From the NCBI RefSeq assembly GCF_000372465.1, contig NZ_AQUZ01000034.1, positions 31,455 to 95,454 of the forward strand: a stretch of DNA of 64,000 nucleotides. The letters are read 5' to 3'. A program made the position numbers and the translations under genes. A model generated the notes under the pieces. That model made no database searches, had not been told where the DNA came from, and saw only the letters and a list, made by a program, of their open reading frames with translations. Source of the stretch: Kribbella catacumbae DSM 19601. GTDB lineage: Bacteria; Actinomycetota; Actinomycetes; Propionibacteriales; Kribbellaceae. Shown here piece after piece: positions 8,011-17,029 of the stretch. Within the stretch, counting starts at the first letter, position 1. The number at the start of each line of letters is the position of its first letter.

Positions 8011-10905
8011 TTGTCCCGCTCCGTCCGTTTGCTGCATCTGGCCGTGCCCGCGGCCCTGGTTGCAGGTGGTTTGGTTGTTGTGACCGGCTCGTCCGGTTCG
8101 GCTGCCGAGCCCGGTCCCTACCGGCCGCCGTTCACCGCTCACCACAACTCCGCGAAGGCCGAGTTCGAGCCGAACGCGGTGATAGTGAAGTTCAAGAAGA
8201 AGGCCACTGCCTCGGCCCGCGAGGCCGCGGTCTCGAAGTTCCGCGCGACCACCGAGGACTCGGTGTCGTCGGACATCGTCAAGCTCGAGGGCGACCTCCC
8301 GGCCCCGGAACTGCTGAAGAAGGTCAAGGCAGACCCGACGGTCGAGCTCGCCGCGCTGAACTATAAGCGCCGCATCGCAGCCGTCCCGAACGACGAGTAC
8401 TACGGCACCGACCAGGCGCTGTCCCTGAACACGGTCCGGGTCCCGCAGGCCTGGGACCTGTCCAAGTCGACCGGCAGCCAGATCGTCGCGGTGCTCGACA
8501 CCGGCGTCGACGCCGGCCACCCCGACCTCGCCGGCCATCTCGTGCCCGGCTACAACGCGGTGTCGAGCACCCGGCCGAACCCGGTCGACGACAACGGCCA
8601 CGGCACCATGACGCTCGGCATCATCGCCGCCGGTGCGAACAACGGCATCGGCGTGGCCGGTGTCGGCTGGAACGTCAAGGCGATGCCGGTCAAGGTCTTG
8701 GACGCGAAGGGCGAGGGGTACGACGCGGACATCGCCGAGGGCGTCGACTGGGCGGTCGCCCACGGCACCAAGGTGATCAATATGTCCCTGAGCGGTCCGG
8801 GCGACAACGCAGTCCTGCGCGACGCGATACAGCGCGCGGTCGCCGCGGGAGTCGTCGTAGTTGCCGCGGCCGGCAACGAGGGCAACGACGTCGTGCAGTA
8901 CCCGGCGGCGTACCCGGAGGTCATCGCCGTTGGGGCGACCAACGCCTATGGCGTGATGACCTACTTCAGCTCGCACGGCGACTGGGTCGACATCGCCGCA
9001 CCCGGCTGGGACATCCTCAGCACCGGCGTACGGTCGATGACCCCGTCCGGCTATGAGCCGTACTGGTACTGCACCGGTACCTCCTGCTCCGCGCCGATCG
9101 TCGCCGCTGTCGCGGCGCTGGTGAAGAACAAATGGCCGGCGTTCACGCCGGCCCAGGTGCAGACCCGGCTGAAGTTGCTGTCCCGCGACGCAGGTCCGCG
9201 TGGCATCGACCCGTACTACGGGGCCGGTGTCCTGGATGCATACGCCGATCTCGGTGGCAAGAGGACCGGAGACTTCCGGATCAACCCGGTGGGGGGCACA
9301 GACCAGCCCGGGGACGCGGCTGAGATCGTCTCGGTTCCCGCCACGTCCAGCTCGGTCGTCGGAATCGAGGGCGACGTCAACTGGAGCGAGCTGAAGTCGA
9401 GCGTGGCACGCAACCTGAAGGTGACGCTGACCGGGCCAGAGTTCGACTGCGCCAACTCGGCGAACTTCGCACCGCGACTCGACGTGTACGACGGCGAACT
9501 CCGATCTCTGGCGCATGCGGTGAACGCGTTCCCGGCAACGGGATGCGGCCAGCCGGTCAAGCTGTCCGTAACCGTCAACGTCAGCGCGCCGGCCGGCAGC
9601 ACGTTCTTTGCCGTGCGCAACGACAACGGGTCGTGGGACAACAGCAAGGCCTACACGCTCTCCATCACCGAAGAAGGCGCCGGCTCCGCCCCGACAGGGA
9701 CCGCGTATCCCGTGCGGGACGTGCTTCCGCGGGATATGTCGGAGACGACCCGGACAATGGATCCGTCAGTGACATTCGCACGTGATGTGGTCGCGAACAC
9801 CGTGACCGCGTCCACGGTGCGGCTGCTGAGCGGAAAGACGGGCACCACGGTGGCTGCGACGGTCGCCTACGACGCAGCGACCAGGCGGGCCGTGATCACT
9901 GCGACCCCACCACCAGCCGCCGCATACCCGGATGACCCCGAGGCGCTGACCGACAACACGCCGTACCGGATTCGCGTCACGGGTGTCCAGGAGGCTGACG
10001 GTACGCCGCTGGCACCGTTCACCAGCACCTTCTTCACGGCAGACACCGTGCCGCCGCAGGTGGCGCCGTTCGATGCAACTGGTGCGTACCTGGCCGCGAA
10101 CCTCTCATGGACGATTCACCCCATGACCGACCTGGATAAGGTCATCGTGCGGCGGAACGCCGGCAACACCGTACCGACGCCGACCACCGGCACGCTCGTC
10201 TACTCGGGCACCGGGACCGCGGTGAAGGACACGGGTCTGGCGCAGGGCGTCACCTACACGTACGCCGCGTTTGCCCTGGATCACCCCGGCCAGTACAGCT
10301 TGCCCAACCTCAAACGACTGCTGGGGATGAAGACGGGGATCAGCACGACCTCGACGCTGATCAACTACGGCGGGTCGATCACCTTGCGTGGGAGCCTGCT
10401 CGGGATCGACAACAAGGCGTACTACGGCGTGCCGATCAACATGTACGTGCGGCCGAAGAACTCGTCGACGTTCAAGCTGCTCGCTACCGTGAAGACCACG
10501 AAGACCGGAACCGTCAGCTACACCTACAAGCCGACGGTGTCGTCAGTGATCATGATGACCTTCCCCGGCAACGACGACATGATGGGGACCCGGACGCCGG
10601 ACATCACCGTGCAGGTCGCGCCGACGATCTCGGCGACGCTGTCGCCAGCGACGATCCGGCTCGGGCAGGCGACGAAGTTCTCCGGGTACCTCGCTCCGGC
10701 GCACTACGGCAAGCCTGTCTACCTGCAGCAGTACGCGAACAAGACCTGGAAGTCGATCGCCTCGGTCAAGCAGAGCGCCTCAGGGGCCTACGCCTTCGGC
10801 ATCAAGCCGGCCATCCGCGGCCAGATCGCCTACCGTGTCTGGTTCCCCGGCGACGCCGATCACGCCCAGGCGTTCGCGACAAACAAGATCCTCACGATCA
10901 GCTGA
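8011..10905 (+). CDS. large secreted subtilisin-family (S8) serine peptidase with C-terminal Ig-like repeats
   Basis: About 964 residues when started at TTG 8011 (GGGGG box 7 bases upstream); GTG 7954 would add 19 residues. After a signal peptide comes an I9-type propeptide (NAVIVKFKKKA). The catalytic domain carries the triad: Asp163 in VAVLDTGVD, His197 in NGHGT and Ser358 in GTSCSAP, with oxyanion Asn289 in AAGNEG. The C-terminal ~500 residues hold pre-peptidase-type and fibronectin-like domains and two Ig-like beta-sandwich repeats (each with a TLRGSL or TKFSGYL strand). These are usually used for substrate or wall adhesion. It probably acts as an extracellular protease. A perfect hairpin terminator follows at once. 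Confidence 0.92.
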   Translation: MSRSVRLLHLAVPAALVAGGLVVVTGSSGSAAEPGPYRPPFTAHHNSAKAEFEPNAVIVKFKKKATASAREAAVSKFRATTEDSVSSDIVKLEGDLPAPELLKKVKADPTVELAALNYKRRIAAVPNDEYYGTDQALSLNTVRVPQAWDLSKSTGSQIVAVLDTGVDAGHPDLAGHLVPGYNAVSSTRPNPVDDNGHGTMTLGIIAAGANNGIGVAGVGWNVKAMPVKVLDAKGEGYDADIAEGVDWAVAHGTKVINMSLSGPGDNAVLRDAIQRAVAAGVVVVAAAGNEGNDVVQYPAAYPEVIAVGATNAYGVMTYFSSHGDWVDIAAPGWDILSTGVRSMTPSGYEPYWYCTGTSCSAPIVAAVAALVKNKWPAFTPAQVQTRLKLLSRDAGPRGIDPYYGAGVLDAYADLGGKRTGDFRINPVGGTDQPGDAAEIVSVPATSSSVVGIEGDVNWSELKSSVARNLKVTLTGPEFDCANSANFAPRLDVYDGELRSLAHAVNAFPATGCGQPVKLSVTVNVSAPAGSTFFAVRNDNGSWDNSKAYTLSITEEGAGSAPTGTAYPVRDVLPRDMSETTRTMDPSVTFARDVVANTVTASTVRLLSGKTGTTVAATVAYDAATRRAVITATPPPAAAYPDDPEALTDNTPYRIRVTGVQEADGTPLAPFTSTFFTADTVPPQVAPFDATGAYLAANLSWTIHPMTDLDKVIVRRNAGNTVPTPTTGTLVYSGTGTAVKDTGLAQGVTYTYAAFALDHPGQYSLPNLKRLLGMKTGISTTSTLINYGGSITLRGSLLGIDNKAYYGVPINMYVRPKNSSTFKLLATVKTTKTGTVSYTYKPTVSSVIMMTFPGNDDMMGTRTPDITVQVAPTISATLSPATIRLGQATKFSGYLAPAHYGKPVYLQQYANKTWKSIASVKQSASGAYAFGIKPAIRGQIAYRVWFPGDADHAQAFATNKILTIS

Positions 10906-10910
10906 CCCAA

Positions 10911-10943
10911 ACGCGCCCCGGCCGCCTACCGACCGGGGCGCGT
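10911..10943 (+). terminator. hairpin terminator after the subtilisin gene
   Basis: A perfect 11-bp stem (10911-10921 pairing with 10933-10943, ACGCGCCCCGG / CCGGGGCGCGT) with an 11-base loop lies 5 bases after the stop codon. There is no T-run, which is common in high-GC genomes. Confidence 0.8.
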
Positions 10944-10999
10944 AACCGCTGTCTATCGCTCCCGACACGACGCTGTCGTACGCGTCGTTGAAAGAGTCG

Positions 11000-11353
11000 T
11001 CAGAGTCGCGACCGACGATCTTGGGACCTCGCCGCACGCGGCGGGCCGCACCACGAGAACCAGACCTCGACCAGGTTCATCCAGGATGCGTGGGTGGGTG
11101 TGAAGTGCACGCTGACGCGGGGATTGCCAGCCAGCCAGGCCTTGATCTTGGGGTGTTTGTCGGCGGCGTAGTTGTCCATCACCAGGTGCAGTTCGCGCTC
11201 GGGGTGGGCACGGGCGACCTGCCTGAGGAAGGCCAGGAACTGTTCGTGGCGGTGTCTCGGTTTGCATGCCGCGGAGCCCTGGCCGGTGGCGATCTCCAGG
11301 CACGATCCCGTCTTGTTTCCGCACGCCTTCAGCAGAGCTTTGGACGGCGGCAA
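11000..11353 (-). pseudogene. IS630-family transposase fragment (DDE domain)
   Basis: The core at 11054-11305 reads as the second half of an IS630/Tc1-type transposase: ATGQGSAACKPRHRHEQFL, LHLVMDNYAADKHPKIKAWL (the second catalytic Asp, in MDNYA) and VHFTPTHASWMNLVEVWFS (the third acidic residue, the Glu in VEVWF). The N-terminal half is missing. Both ends run into unrelated sequence (SWCGPPRAARSQ at the C end), so it cannot be active. I could not find terminal inverted repeats. It is a scar between the subtilisin and the propeller-like gene. Confidence 0.8.
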
Positions 11354-11405
11354 AAGGATTGCCCCGCCCCAGCAGAGCCGAGCGAGGCAAGAACAGCAGT
11401 AGTGG

Positions 11406-12305
11406 CTACTCGCCGACGAGTTGGGGTCCGCGAGCGCCAGTCAAGAGGAAGTACTGCGGAGGGCGCCAGCCGGCGTCGCCTGTGCCGATACTCTTGATGA
11501 CGGTCGATTCACCTGTGGCGCGCGTGAGGGCGTAAATGCTCACTCGGTTGGCATCGTCGTCGAACGCGGCCAGGACGCTTCCGGACGTACCGCAGCGCTG
11601 AACGACTAACGACTCGAAGGCCGAGTAGCCGGTACTGCGGACCTTCTTGACGATCGGCTTGATCGAGGCGGTGGCGGGGATCCGGATGGTGTACAGGGCA
11701 CCGCCGGTGGTGGTGGCGAGCAGCGTGTCGTACGTCGCGGTCTCGGCGATCAGCGTCATCGCCTTGAGCGAGCTGAAGCCCGGCGCCGAACCCCAGCTCC
11801 GGATGCCAGACGCCGTGGTGTACCGGTACAGCGAGCCGTTGGTGTTCAGGGCGTACAGGTACGAGTGCGGCTTGGTGCCCTGCACATAGTTGGACCTCGA
11901 GAGCTGGCGGAAGGTGCTCCAGCCCGTGCCGATCCTGGTCGCGGAGACGGTCGGCTGCTGCGCGACGCCGTCGTACGTGACGCGGGTGGCGTACATGTTC
12001 GAGCCTTGCAGGATCAGGCCGGAGTAGGACGACCTGCCGCCGGCTTCTTCGGTGTAGTACGAGGTGGCGTTGGCGGTGCTGTTGAACATCGGGAACCCGT
12101 CACGCACGCGCACCTGTGGCGGCTTGGTGGTGGTGATGTCGTACCCGCCGGACCATCCGTCTGCCATGGCGCCGGCCGACAGCCCACAGCCCAGTAGCGG
12201 GGCGGGCGTAGCGGCTGCCGCGGTCATGGGCAGCACTGCTGCCGCAGCCAGGCTAGCGAGAGTCAGCGCAAGACGTTGCATGCTTTTCAACGAGATCCCC
12301 TTCAT
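11406..12305 (-). CDS. secreted tachylectin-like beta-propeller protein, unknown function
   Basis: A 299-residue exported protein: signal peptide MKGISLKSMQRLALTLASLA to about residue 33 (AAAATPA), then repeating beta-strand units. These have the sequence style of tachylectin/propeller proteins (DGFPMFNSTANATSYY, LYALNTNGSLYRYTTA, YDTLLATTTGGALYTI, VLAAFDDDANRVSIYAL). Cys residues near the start and end could form a disulfide closing the propeller. ATG 12305 is chosen; ATG 12278 would still keep the signal. A good sigma-70-type promoter lies at 12387-12415 on this strand. Glycan binding is a guess based on fold style only. Confidence 0.75.
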   Translation of the reverse strand: MKGISLKSMQRLALTLASLAAAAVLPMTAAAATPAPLLGCGLSAGAMADGWSGGYDITTTKPPQVRVRDGFPMFNSTANATSYYTEEAGGRSSYSGLILQGSNMYATRVTYDGVAQQPTVSATRIGTGWSTFRQLSRSNYVQGTKPHSYLYALNTNGSLYRYTTASGIRSWGSAPGFSSLKAMTLIAETATYDTLLATTTGGALYTIRIPATASIKPIVKKVRSTGYSAFESLVVQRCGTSGSVLAAFDDDANRVSIYALTRATGESTVIKSIGTGDAGWRPPQYFLLTGARGPQLVGE

Positions 12306-12386
12306 CAACGCCCTGATAGGGCGTGCCGCTCACATATCCCGGCCACCAGGCGCCGCACCCGCGAGCAACACCGGCGAGCCCCGGAG

Positions 12387-12415
12387 TTTATATCGTTCGA
12401 AGCCTTCTGTAGCAA
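12387..12415 (-). promoter_or_regulatory. predicted promoter of the propeller-like protein gene
   Basis: On the minus strand, TTGCTA (12415-12410) and TATAAA (12392-12387) are separated by exactly 17 bases, about 80 bases before the start codon. This is an unusually AT-rich island in this DNA. It is flanked by repeated GCAAC/GTTGC half-sites (12412-12434) that could bind a regulator. Confidence 0.55.
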
Positions 12416-12495
12416 CTAAATTGCAGCTTGTTGCAACCCCCCTTGCTTGAGGCCGAACCGCTGGCACTCGTCGCTCCGCCGTGTGGGCATGGCCG

Positions 12496-12951
12496 TCACG
12501 GTCCGCAGCTCAGGCATGGCCAGACCAGGCCGCAGTTGACGCATCTGCCATCTACCCCCGGCGCCGCCAGCCGTAGCCCACCGACTGCCGCCCAATCCTT
12601 CCACTCCCGCGTCGACCGCCCGCCACCGGCTGCCTGCGACGCGTCGGTAGTACCGGTCGCCGGTGGGGCCGAGGCTTCCGCAGTACCGGTCGGTGGTTCA
12701 GTTGGTGCGTGCGCAGTGCTGGTTGGTGGTGGGGATGTGGGGAGCCAGCGGATCTCGGTGGTGCCGTTGTGTCCGTGGACCGCCAGTACGGCGTCGATGC
12801 CGCCCTCCCAGGCCGACGTCGCCGGCCATTGCCCCCGCCAGCGCAGCGTCACCGTGCCGTCGGACCACTCGACGCCCTCGGCAAGGGTGTCGTCGGCACC
12901 GGACGGCCGGACCAGGTGGAAGAGCCTTGGCTCTGGCTGCGGGGTGTTCAT
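12496..12951 (-). CDS. hypothetical protein with C-terminal Cys cluster
   Basis: A 151-residue cytoplasmic-looking protein. The N-terminal half (LFHLVRPSGADDTLAEGVEW, VTLRWRGQWPATSAWEGG) is a compact beta-rich domain around one conserved-looking Trp-rich core. A Pro/Thr/Ala-rich linker follows. The C terminus ends GRCVNCGLVWPCLSCGP, where two CxxC pairs probably bind zinc. I do not recognise the family. It is divergent from the XRE regulator gene across a 224-base gap containing a perfect inverted repeat. This makes it a likely target or partner of that regulator, as is common for XRE/small-protein pairs of actinomycetes. Confidence 0.7.
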   Translation of the reverse strand: MNTPQPEPRLFHLVRPSGADDTLAEGVEWSDGTVTLRWRGQWPATSAWEGGIDAVLAVHGHNGTTEIRWLPTSPPPTSTAHAPTEPPTGTAEASAPPATGTTDASQAAGGGRSTREWKDWAAVGGLRLAAPGVDGRCVNCGLVWPCLSCGP

Positions 12952-12995
12952 GGTCCAAGGCTGGTTGGTGAGGGGGTGTGGTCACCAGGTGTGAG

Positions 12996-13021
12996 CTGTG
13001 GGCTGTCCAAACAGCCCACAG
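12996..13021. promoter_or_regulatory. perfect inverted repeat between divergent genes, candidate operator
   Basis: The arms TGTGGGCTGT and ACAGCCCACA (12997-13006 and 13011-13020, plus one flanking pair) are separated by only CCAA. The repeat lies in the divergent control region of the Cys-cluster protein and the XRE regulator. It could be an operator or a transcript hairpin. Confidence 0.45.
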
Positions 13022-13175
13022 TCACCAAAGCCTCTATCCCCTTGCAGGGTTGAGCTTCGGGCGGTGCCGCAGCCGGTTCTGTCGGTAGGGCCTTGTAGAT
13101 TCTTGTTACGCACCGCAACCAACAGGCGTGACCAGTGGGCTGGCCAGACCAGCAGCTCGAACAGGGGAGGATCCT

Positions 13176-14483
13176 GTGACTGAGGCAGCGTTCGGCGTGC
13201 AGTTGAGACGGTCCCGGCAGGCAGCTGCCCTGAGCTTGCGGCAGCTTGCCATTCGAGTGGGCTACGACCACAGCTACCTGTCCCAGGTCGAGCGCGGCCG
13301 GCGCCCGGGCTCAGCCCACCTCGCCAGCCTGTGCGACCGGGAGCTGGGCACCAGCCCGGCGTTGTCGACCGCCTACGAGCAGACCCACCCATCAACTCGG
13401 GCGGACGTTGCAGCGCAGGCACTCGCGGCGGCAGACGCTGGGACACAGCTAGTCGGAGCGGCGCCGGGCGAAGTCCAGGTCGCCCGGGCGCCGGACGGAG
13501 GGAAGTTGCCCGCTGGGGTGGAGTTGCTGGAGGCGGTTCGGCATGAGTTGGCCGGGTCTTTCGGTCCAGGGCGGGAGGTGGCCGAGTGGCGGGCCGTGGC
13601 GGCCAGCCATGCCTACGAGTTCGCCACGACTCCCCCGGCTGAGCGCCTGCCCGCGCTCACCGCGGATCTTCAGCTACTGCGAGCCAGTGCCGCGGCTGGT
13701 TCAGCCGCTCTGGCCGTTCCGGCTGCGGAGCTGGCCGTGCTGATCGCCTTGACCCTCGCCGAGCTCGGCAAGCTCCGCGCGGCCGAGCGCTGGTGGCGAA
13801 CTGCCCGCGCGACCGCCGACGGGTCGGCCGAGCGCCGGATCGCCGGCCTCGCCCGCAGCTGGGAGGCAATCAGTGGGCTGGCAGAGCAGCGCCCGCTGCC
13901 TGTCCTCCTCGATCTCGCCGACGATGCATTGACGCTGGCTGATCAACCAGACGGCGTTGCACATGCTCTAGCTGCGCGCGCCCAGGTGGTGGCTGCGCAG
14001 GGCGAGGCAGTCGAAGCACGGCGAGCCATGCGCGATCTCCAGGCGGTGGCAGCTGATCTGCCAGGCCGCTCGGCTCTGAGCAGCTCGCCGTTCGAGTGGG
14101 CCAGTTACCAGACCTGCGCTGTCGAGGGCCGAGTGTGCGCGGGTCTCGGCGACACCGTCGGCGCCTACGTGGCTCTCGACCAGGCATTGGGGCCGTGCGA
14201 GAGCACCGAGCGGGCTCTCCTGGAGTTGGTGGTCGCGCGGTGTCTAGTTATGGACGGCGACGTCGCAGCCGGGTTGGCCGTGGCGATGCGAGTGCTGGTG
14301 GAGCTGCCCGACCAGTGGCACACCCATCACCTTTACGACGCGGCCGGCCACGTGCTGGCCGCAGTACAGGGTGATGATCTTGGGCGGGCTGCCGTGTGGG
14401 ACTACCGCGAACTGGTGAGGCGCAGGCCGTATGACAGCCGCACTTTGGGCAGCGGGTCGAGTTCTGGCTGGCAGGAGAGGTAG
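13176..14483 (+). CDS. XRE-family transcriptional regulator with C-terminal TPR-like region
   Basis: A 435-residue protein. GTG 13176 is chosen because GGGGAGG at 13164-13170 lies 5 bases upstream; the frame is open further upstream. Residues about 5-60 form a helix-turn-helix: FGVQLRRSRQAAALSLRQLA, then GYDHSYLSQVERGRR. The remainder is Ala/Leu-rich helical repeat of the kind found in actinobacterial XRE-TPR regulators (AELGKLRAAERWWRTARAT). Such proteins usually control a neighbouring small gene or development. It ends 1 base before the ilvE start, so ilvE may be cotranscribed. Confidence 0.82.
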   Translation: MTEAAFGVQLRRSRQAAALSLRQLAIRVGYDHSYLSQVERGRRPGSAHLASLCDRELGTSPALSTAYEQTHPSTRADVAAQALAAADAGTQLVGAAPGEVQVARAPDGGKLPAGVELLEAVRHELAGSFGPGREVAEWRAVAASHAYEFATTPPAERLPALTADLQLLRASAAAGSAALAVPAAELAVLIALTLAELGKLRAAERWWRTARATADGSAERRIAGLARSWEAISGLAEQRPLPVLLDLADDALTLADQPDGVAHALAARAQVVAAQGEAVEARRAMRDLQAVAADLPGRSALSSSPFEWASYQTCAVEGRVCAGLGDTVGAYVALDQALGPCESTERALLELVVARCLVMDGDVAAGLAVAMRVLVELPDQWHTHHLYDAAGHVLAAVQGDDLGRAAVWDYRELVRRRPYDSRTLGSGSSSGWQER

Positions 14484-14484
14484 C

Positions 14485-15630
14485 GTGCCGAGCGTGACAG
14501 GTGAGAATCAGGCAGTGACAGTGATGGACACGTGGGACTTCCAGGTCGAGCTCAGCGCCGGCCTAGCTTCAGCAGAGGCCCGTACTGCGGTATTGGCCAA
14601 GCCCGGCTTCGGGCAGTCCTTCACCGACCACATGGTGCTGGCCTCGTGGACGAGTGAGCGTGGCTGGCATGACCAGAAGGTGACGGCGTACGCGCCACTC
14701 AAGGTCAGCCCGGCGGCCGCAGTACTGCACTATGCGCAGGAGATCTTCGAAGGGCTGAAGGCGTACCGGCATGAGGACGGGTCGGTGTGGGCGTTCCGGC
14801 CTGAGGTCAACGCTGCCCGGTTCAGCCGGAGCGCCAAGCGGCTTGCGCTGCCTGAGGTGCCGGAAGAGGCGTTCGTCGCCGCACTGCGTGCACTGGTGAC
14901 TGTGGACGAGGTCTGGGTGCCGCCGGCGGGTAGCGGTGAGACCAGCCTCTACCTGCGGCCCTACATGATCGCCACCGAGGCTGCGCTGAGCGTGCGGCCG
15001 GCACAAGAGGTGCTGTTCGGTGTGATCGCCTCACCGGCCGGCGCGTACTTCGACACTGGCCCCAAGCCTGTCTCCATCTGGCTGTCCAGTACGTCGATCC
15101 GCGCGACCCCGGGTGGCACGGGCGCGGCCAAATGCGGCGGCAACTACGCGGCCAGCCTGGCCGCACTTGCCGAAGCAGTCGCCAACGGTTGCGACCAGGT
15201 CGCCTACCTCGACGCCGTGGAACGCCGCTGGATCGAGGAGAGCGGCAGCATGAACCTCTTCTTCGTGTACTCCGACGGCCGGATCGCGACGCCCGAACTG
15301 TCCGGTTCGATCCTGGAAGGCGTCACCCGCGCGTCAGTACTGGAACTGGCGGCAGACCTCGGCCACAAGGTGGAAGAGCGCCGCATCTCCGCCGACGACT
15401 GGCGCGACGGCGTGGCCAGCGGCGAAATCACCGAGGCCTTCGCCTCCGGCACCGCCGCCGTCATCACCCCCATCGGCCGCCTCGCCTGGACCGAAGGCGA
15501 AGTGACCATCGGCGACCACTCCGTCAACCACGGCGTAGGCCCAGTCACCGCGACCCTCCGCAGATCCCTCCTAGACCTCCAACACGGCCGCTCCCCCGAC
15601 CCCCACAGCTGGCTGACTCGCCTCGCCTAA
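14485..15630 (+). CDS. ilvE: branched-chain amino acid aminotransferase
   Basis: A 381-residue fold-type IV PLP enzyme, length typical for IlvE. It transfers the amino group between Leu/Ile/Val and 2-oxoglutarate. Motifs: LHYAQEIFEGLKAYRHEDG, the PLP lysine Lys216 in GAAKCGGNYAASL, EESGSMNLFFV and the phosphate-binding SGTAAVITP. GTG 14485 has GGAGAGG five bases upstream and just clears the preceding gene. A shorter start at ATG 14524 is possible. It stands outside any ilv operon here and directly behind the XRE regulator. Confidence 0.93.
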   Translation: MPSVTGENQAVTVMDTWDFQVELSAGLASAEARTAVLAKPGFGQSFTDHMVLASWTSERGWHDQKVTAYAPLKVSPAAAVLHYAQEIFEGLKAYRHEDGSVWAFRPEVNAARFSRSAKRLALPEVPEEAFVAALRALVTVDEVWVPPAGSGETSLYLRPYMIATEAALSVRPAQEVLFGVIASPAGAYFDTGPKPVSIWLSSTSIRATPGGTGAAKCGGNYAASLAALAEAVANGCDQVAYLDAVERRWIEESGSMNLFFVYSDGRIATPELSGSILEGVTRASVLELAADLGHKVEERRISADDWRDGVASGEITEAFASGTAAVITPIGRLAWTEGEVTIGDHSVNHGVGPVTATLRRSLLDLQHGRSPDPHSWLTRLA

Positions 15631-15853
15631 CCCCAAACCACCGCCTTCTGGGACCAGACAACCCGGTGTTGGTCGTCAGTACGCAAGATCGCTCGTGACC
15701 TGTGCCAATACCTCAAATCTGCATGTCATTGGCATCCAACGTCTGTCACCATTTGCCACTGAATCACGTGAGTAAGGACGTCAGCGGCCTGCTGTACAGG
15801 CTGGGGATCGAGCTCCGGTTGACGACGCGAGCACTCGCGGCAGGATGGTCGCC

Positions 15854-16408
15854 ATGCCATCACTGAGCACCGGTCGTGTGATCCTGCTGAACGGGACCTC
15901 TAGTTCCGGCAAGACGAGTATCGCCACCGCCTTGGTCGAGATCCTGCCGGGGCCGTGGTTCAACCTCGGGATCGACGTCCTTCACCGCGCCAGGACCCCG
16001 GGTCATCGCAGCGGCGAGGTCTTCGAGAGGACCGCTCGCGGCTATCACCGAGTTCTCGCGGCGATGGCCACAACGGGCAACGACGTCATCGCGGACCAGG
16101 TCATCGGCGGGCCGTGGCGTCTCGATGACTGCCTGGAGGCCCTCGCCGGGGTGCGGGTCCTGTTCGTGGGAGTCCGCTGCCCCCTTCCCGTTGTCGAGGT
16201 CCGCGAGCGCGAACGGTCCAACCGGCCACCGGGGCAGGCCGCCCGACAGATCGGCACGGTCCACGCGCATGCCCGCTACGACCTCGAGGTTGACACCAGC
16301 GTGCTCACTCCGCAGGAGTGCGCCACGCAGATCCGTCAGCGCCTCGAGAGTGGACCCGCCACCGCCTTCGATGACCTTCGAGAACGCACTCGCGCGCGCC
16401 AGCGGTGA
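15854..16408 (+). CDS. chloramphenicol phosphotransferase-like P-loop kinase
   Basis: A 184-residue P-loop protein with Walker A GTSSSGKTSIA at about residues 13-23. The CPT-like pattern is LGIDVLHRARTPGHRSG, DVIADQVIGGPWRLDDC and VLFVGVRCPLPVVEVRERERSNRPPGQA. This matches the chloramphenicol 3-O-phosphotransferase-like family, usually 170-200 residues and of mixed substrate (antibiotic, nucleoside or unknown). ATG 15854 is preferred over ATG 15845 because the only purine-rich box precedes it at a workable distance. It is monocistronic. Confidence 0.8.
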   Translation: MPSLSTGRVILLNGTSSSGKTSIATALVEILPGPWFNLGIDVLHRARTPGHRSGEVFERTARGYHRVLAAMATTGNDVIADQVIGGPWRLDDCLEALAGVRVLFVGVRCPLPVVEVRERERSNRPPGQAARQIGTVHAHARYDLEVDTSVLTPQECATQIRQRLESGPATAFDDLRERTRARQR

Positions 16409-16450
16409 AGGAGACGTTCGCAGCCGTGCAGGTCAGCGGAGGTCTCTTCG

Positions 16451-17029
16451 TTATCCAACTCGGGGCAGTTCACCATCAGTACGGCGTACGTGCAGGTGTC
16501 CTTCGAGCGGGAATCTTGGCGGCGCGGGCGCCAAGATCTGGTCGAACTCGAAACGACACTTCTGCGCGACGCGGCACGAGGCCACGTTGTCCACCTGATG
16601 ACGCAGGACAAGCCGCTTGAGCCCGCGCTCCGCGAACGTGTCGAAGGCCCAATCGGTGAGCACCTCGAGCGCGCGCGGCGCCACACTCTGACCTCGCGCC
16701 CGGGCTGCGGTCCAGTACCCGACCTCGGCACCTGAACCGTCCTCGGTGAACTCTTTGAGCACCACGTTGCCGACCAGCCCACCGGCCGACGTTCCCTGAT
16801 TGTGTACCGCGAAACTGAATCGCTCCCCGGCCGCCCAACCCGTCTCCTGGATCTGCACCCATCGCTCCCCCTCTGCGACGGTCTCCACGCAAGCACTGGT
16901 GTAGCGCCGCAAGCCCGGATCACGGCAGACCTCGATCAACTGCTCGATCTCCTCGGCACGCCACGGGCGAAGAACAAGAGCGGGAGCGGACGGCGTCGCG
17001 ACCACCGGCAAAACAGCGCTGCTGTACAC
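16451..17029 (-). CDS. GNAT family N-acetyltransferase
   Basis: A 192-residue acetyltransferase of the RimJ/RimL type. It shows LVLRPWRAEEIEQLIEVCRDP, the acetyl-CoA-binding turn ARGQSVAPRALEVLTDWAFD and GLKRLVLRHQVDNVASCRVAQKCRFEFD, which is the classic last helix of the fold. The GTG start at 17029 has only a weak RBS; a start a few codons later is possible. It may acetylate a protein N terminus or a small molecule; the substrate is unknown. It is convergent with the kinase gene. Confidence 0.83.
   Translation of the reverse strand: MYSSAVLPVVATPSAPALVLRPWRAEEIEQLIEVCRDPGLRRYTSACVETVAEGERWVQIQETGWAAGERFSFAVHNQGTSAGGLVGNVVLKEFTEDGSGAEVGYWTAARARGQSVAPRALEVLTDWAFDTFAERGLKRLVLRHQVDNVASCRVAQKCRFEFDQILAPAPPRFPLEGHLHVRRTDGELPRVG

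Noticed and set aside
7720..9516. Long open frame on the minus strand opposite the large subtilisin
   Set aside because: High-GC DNA gives long antisense frames. The plus strand carries an unambiguous catalytic triad, and the antisense product is Arg/Asp/Val-rich with no motif.
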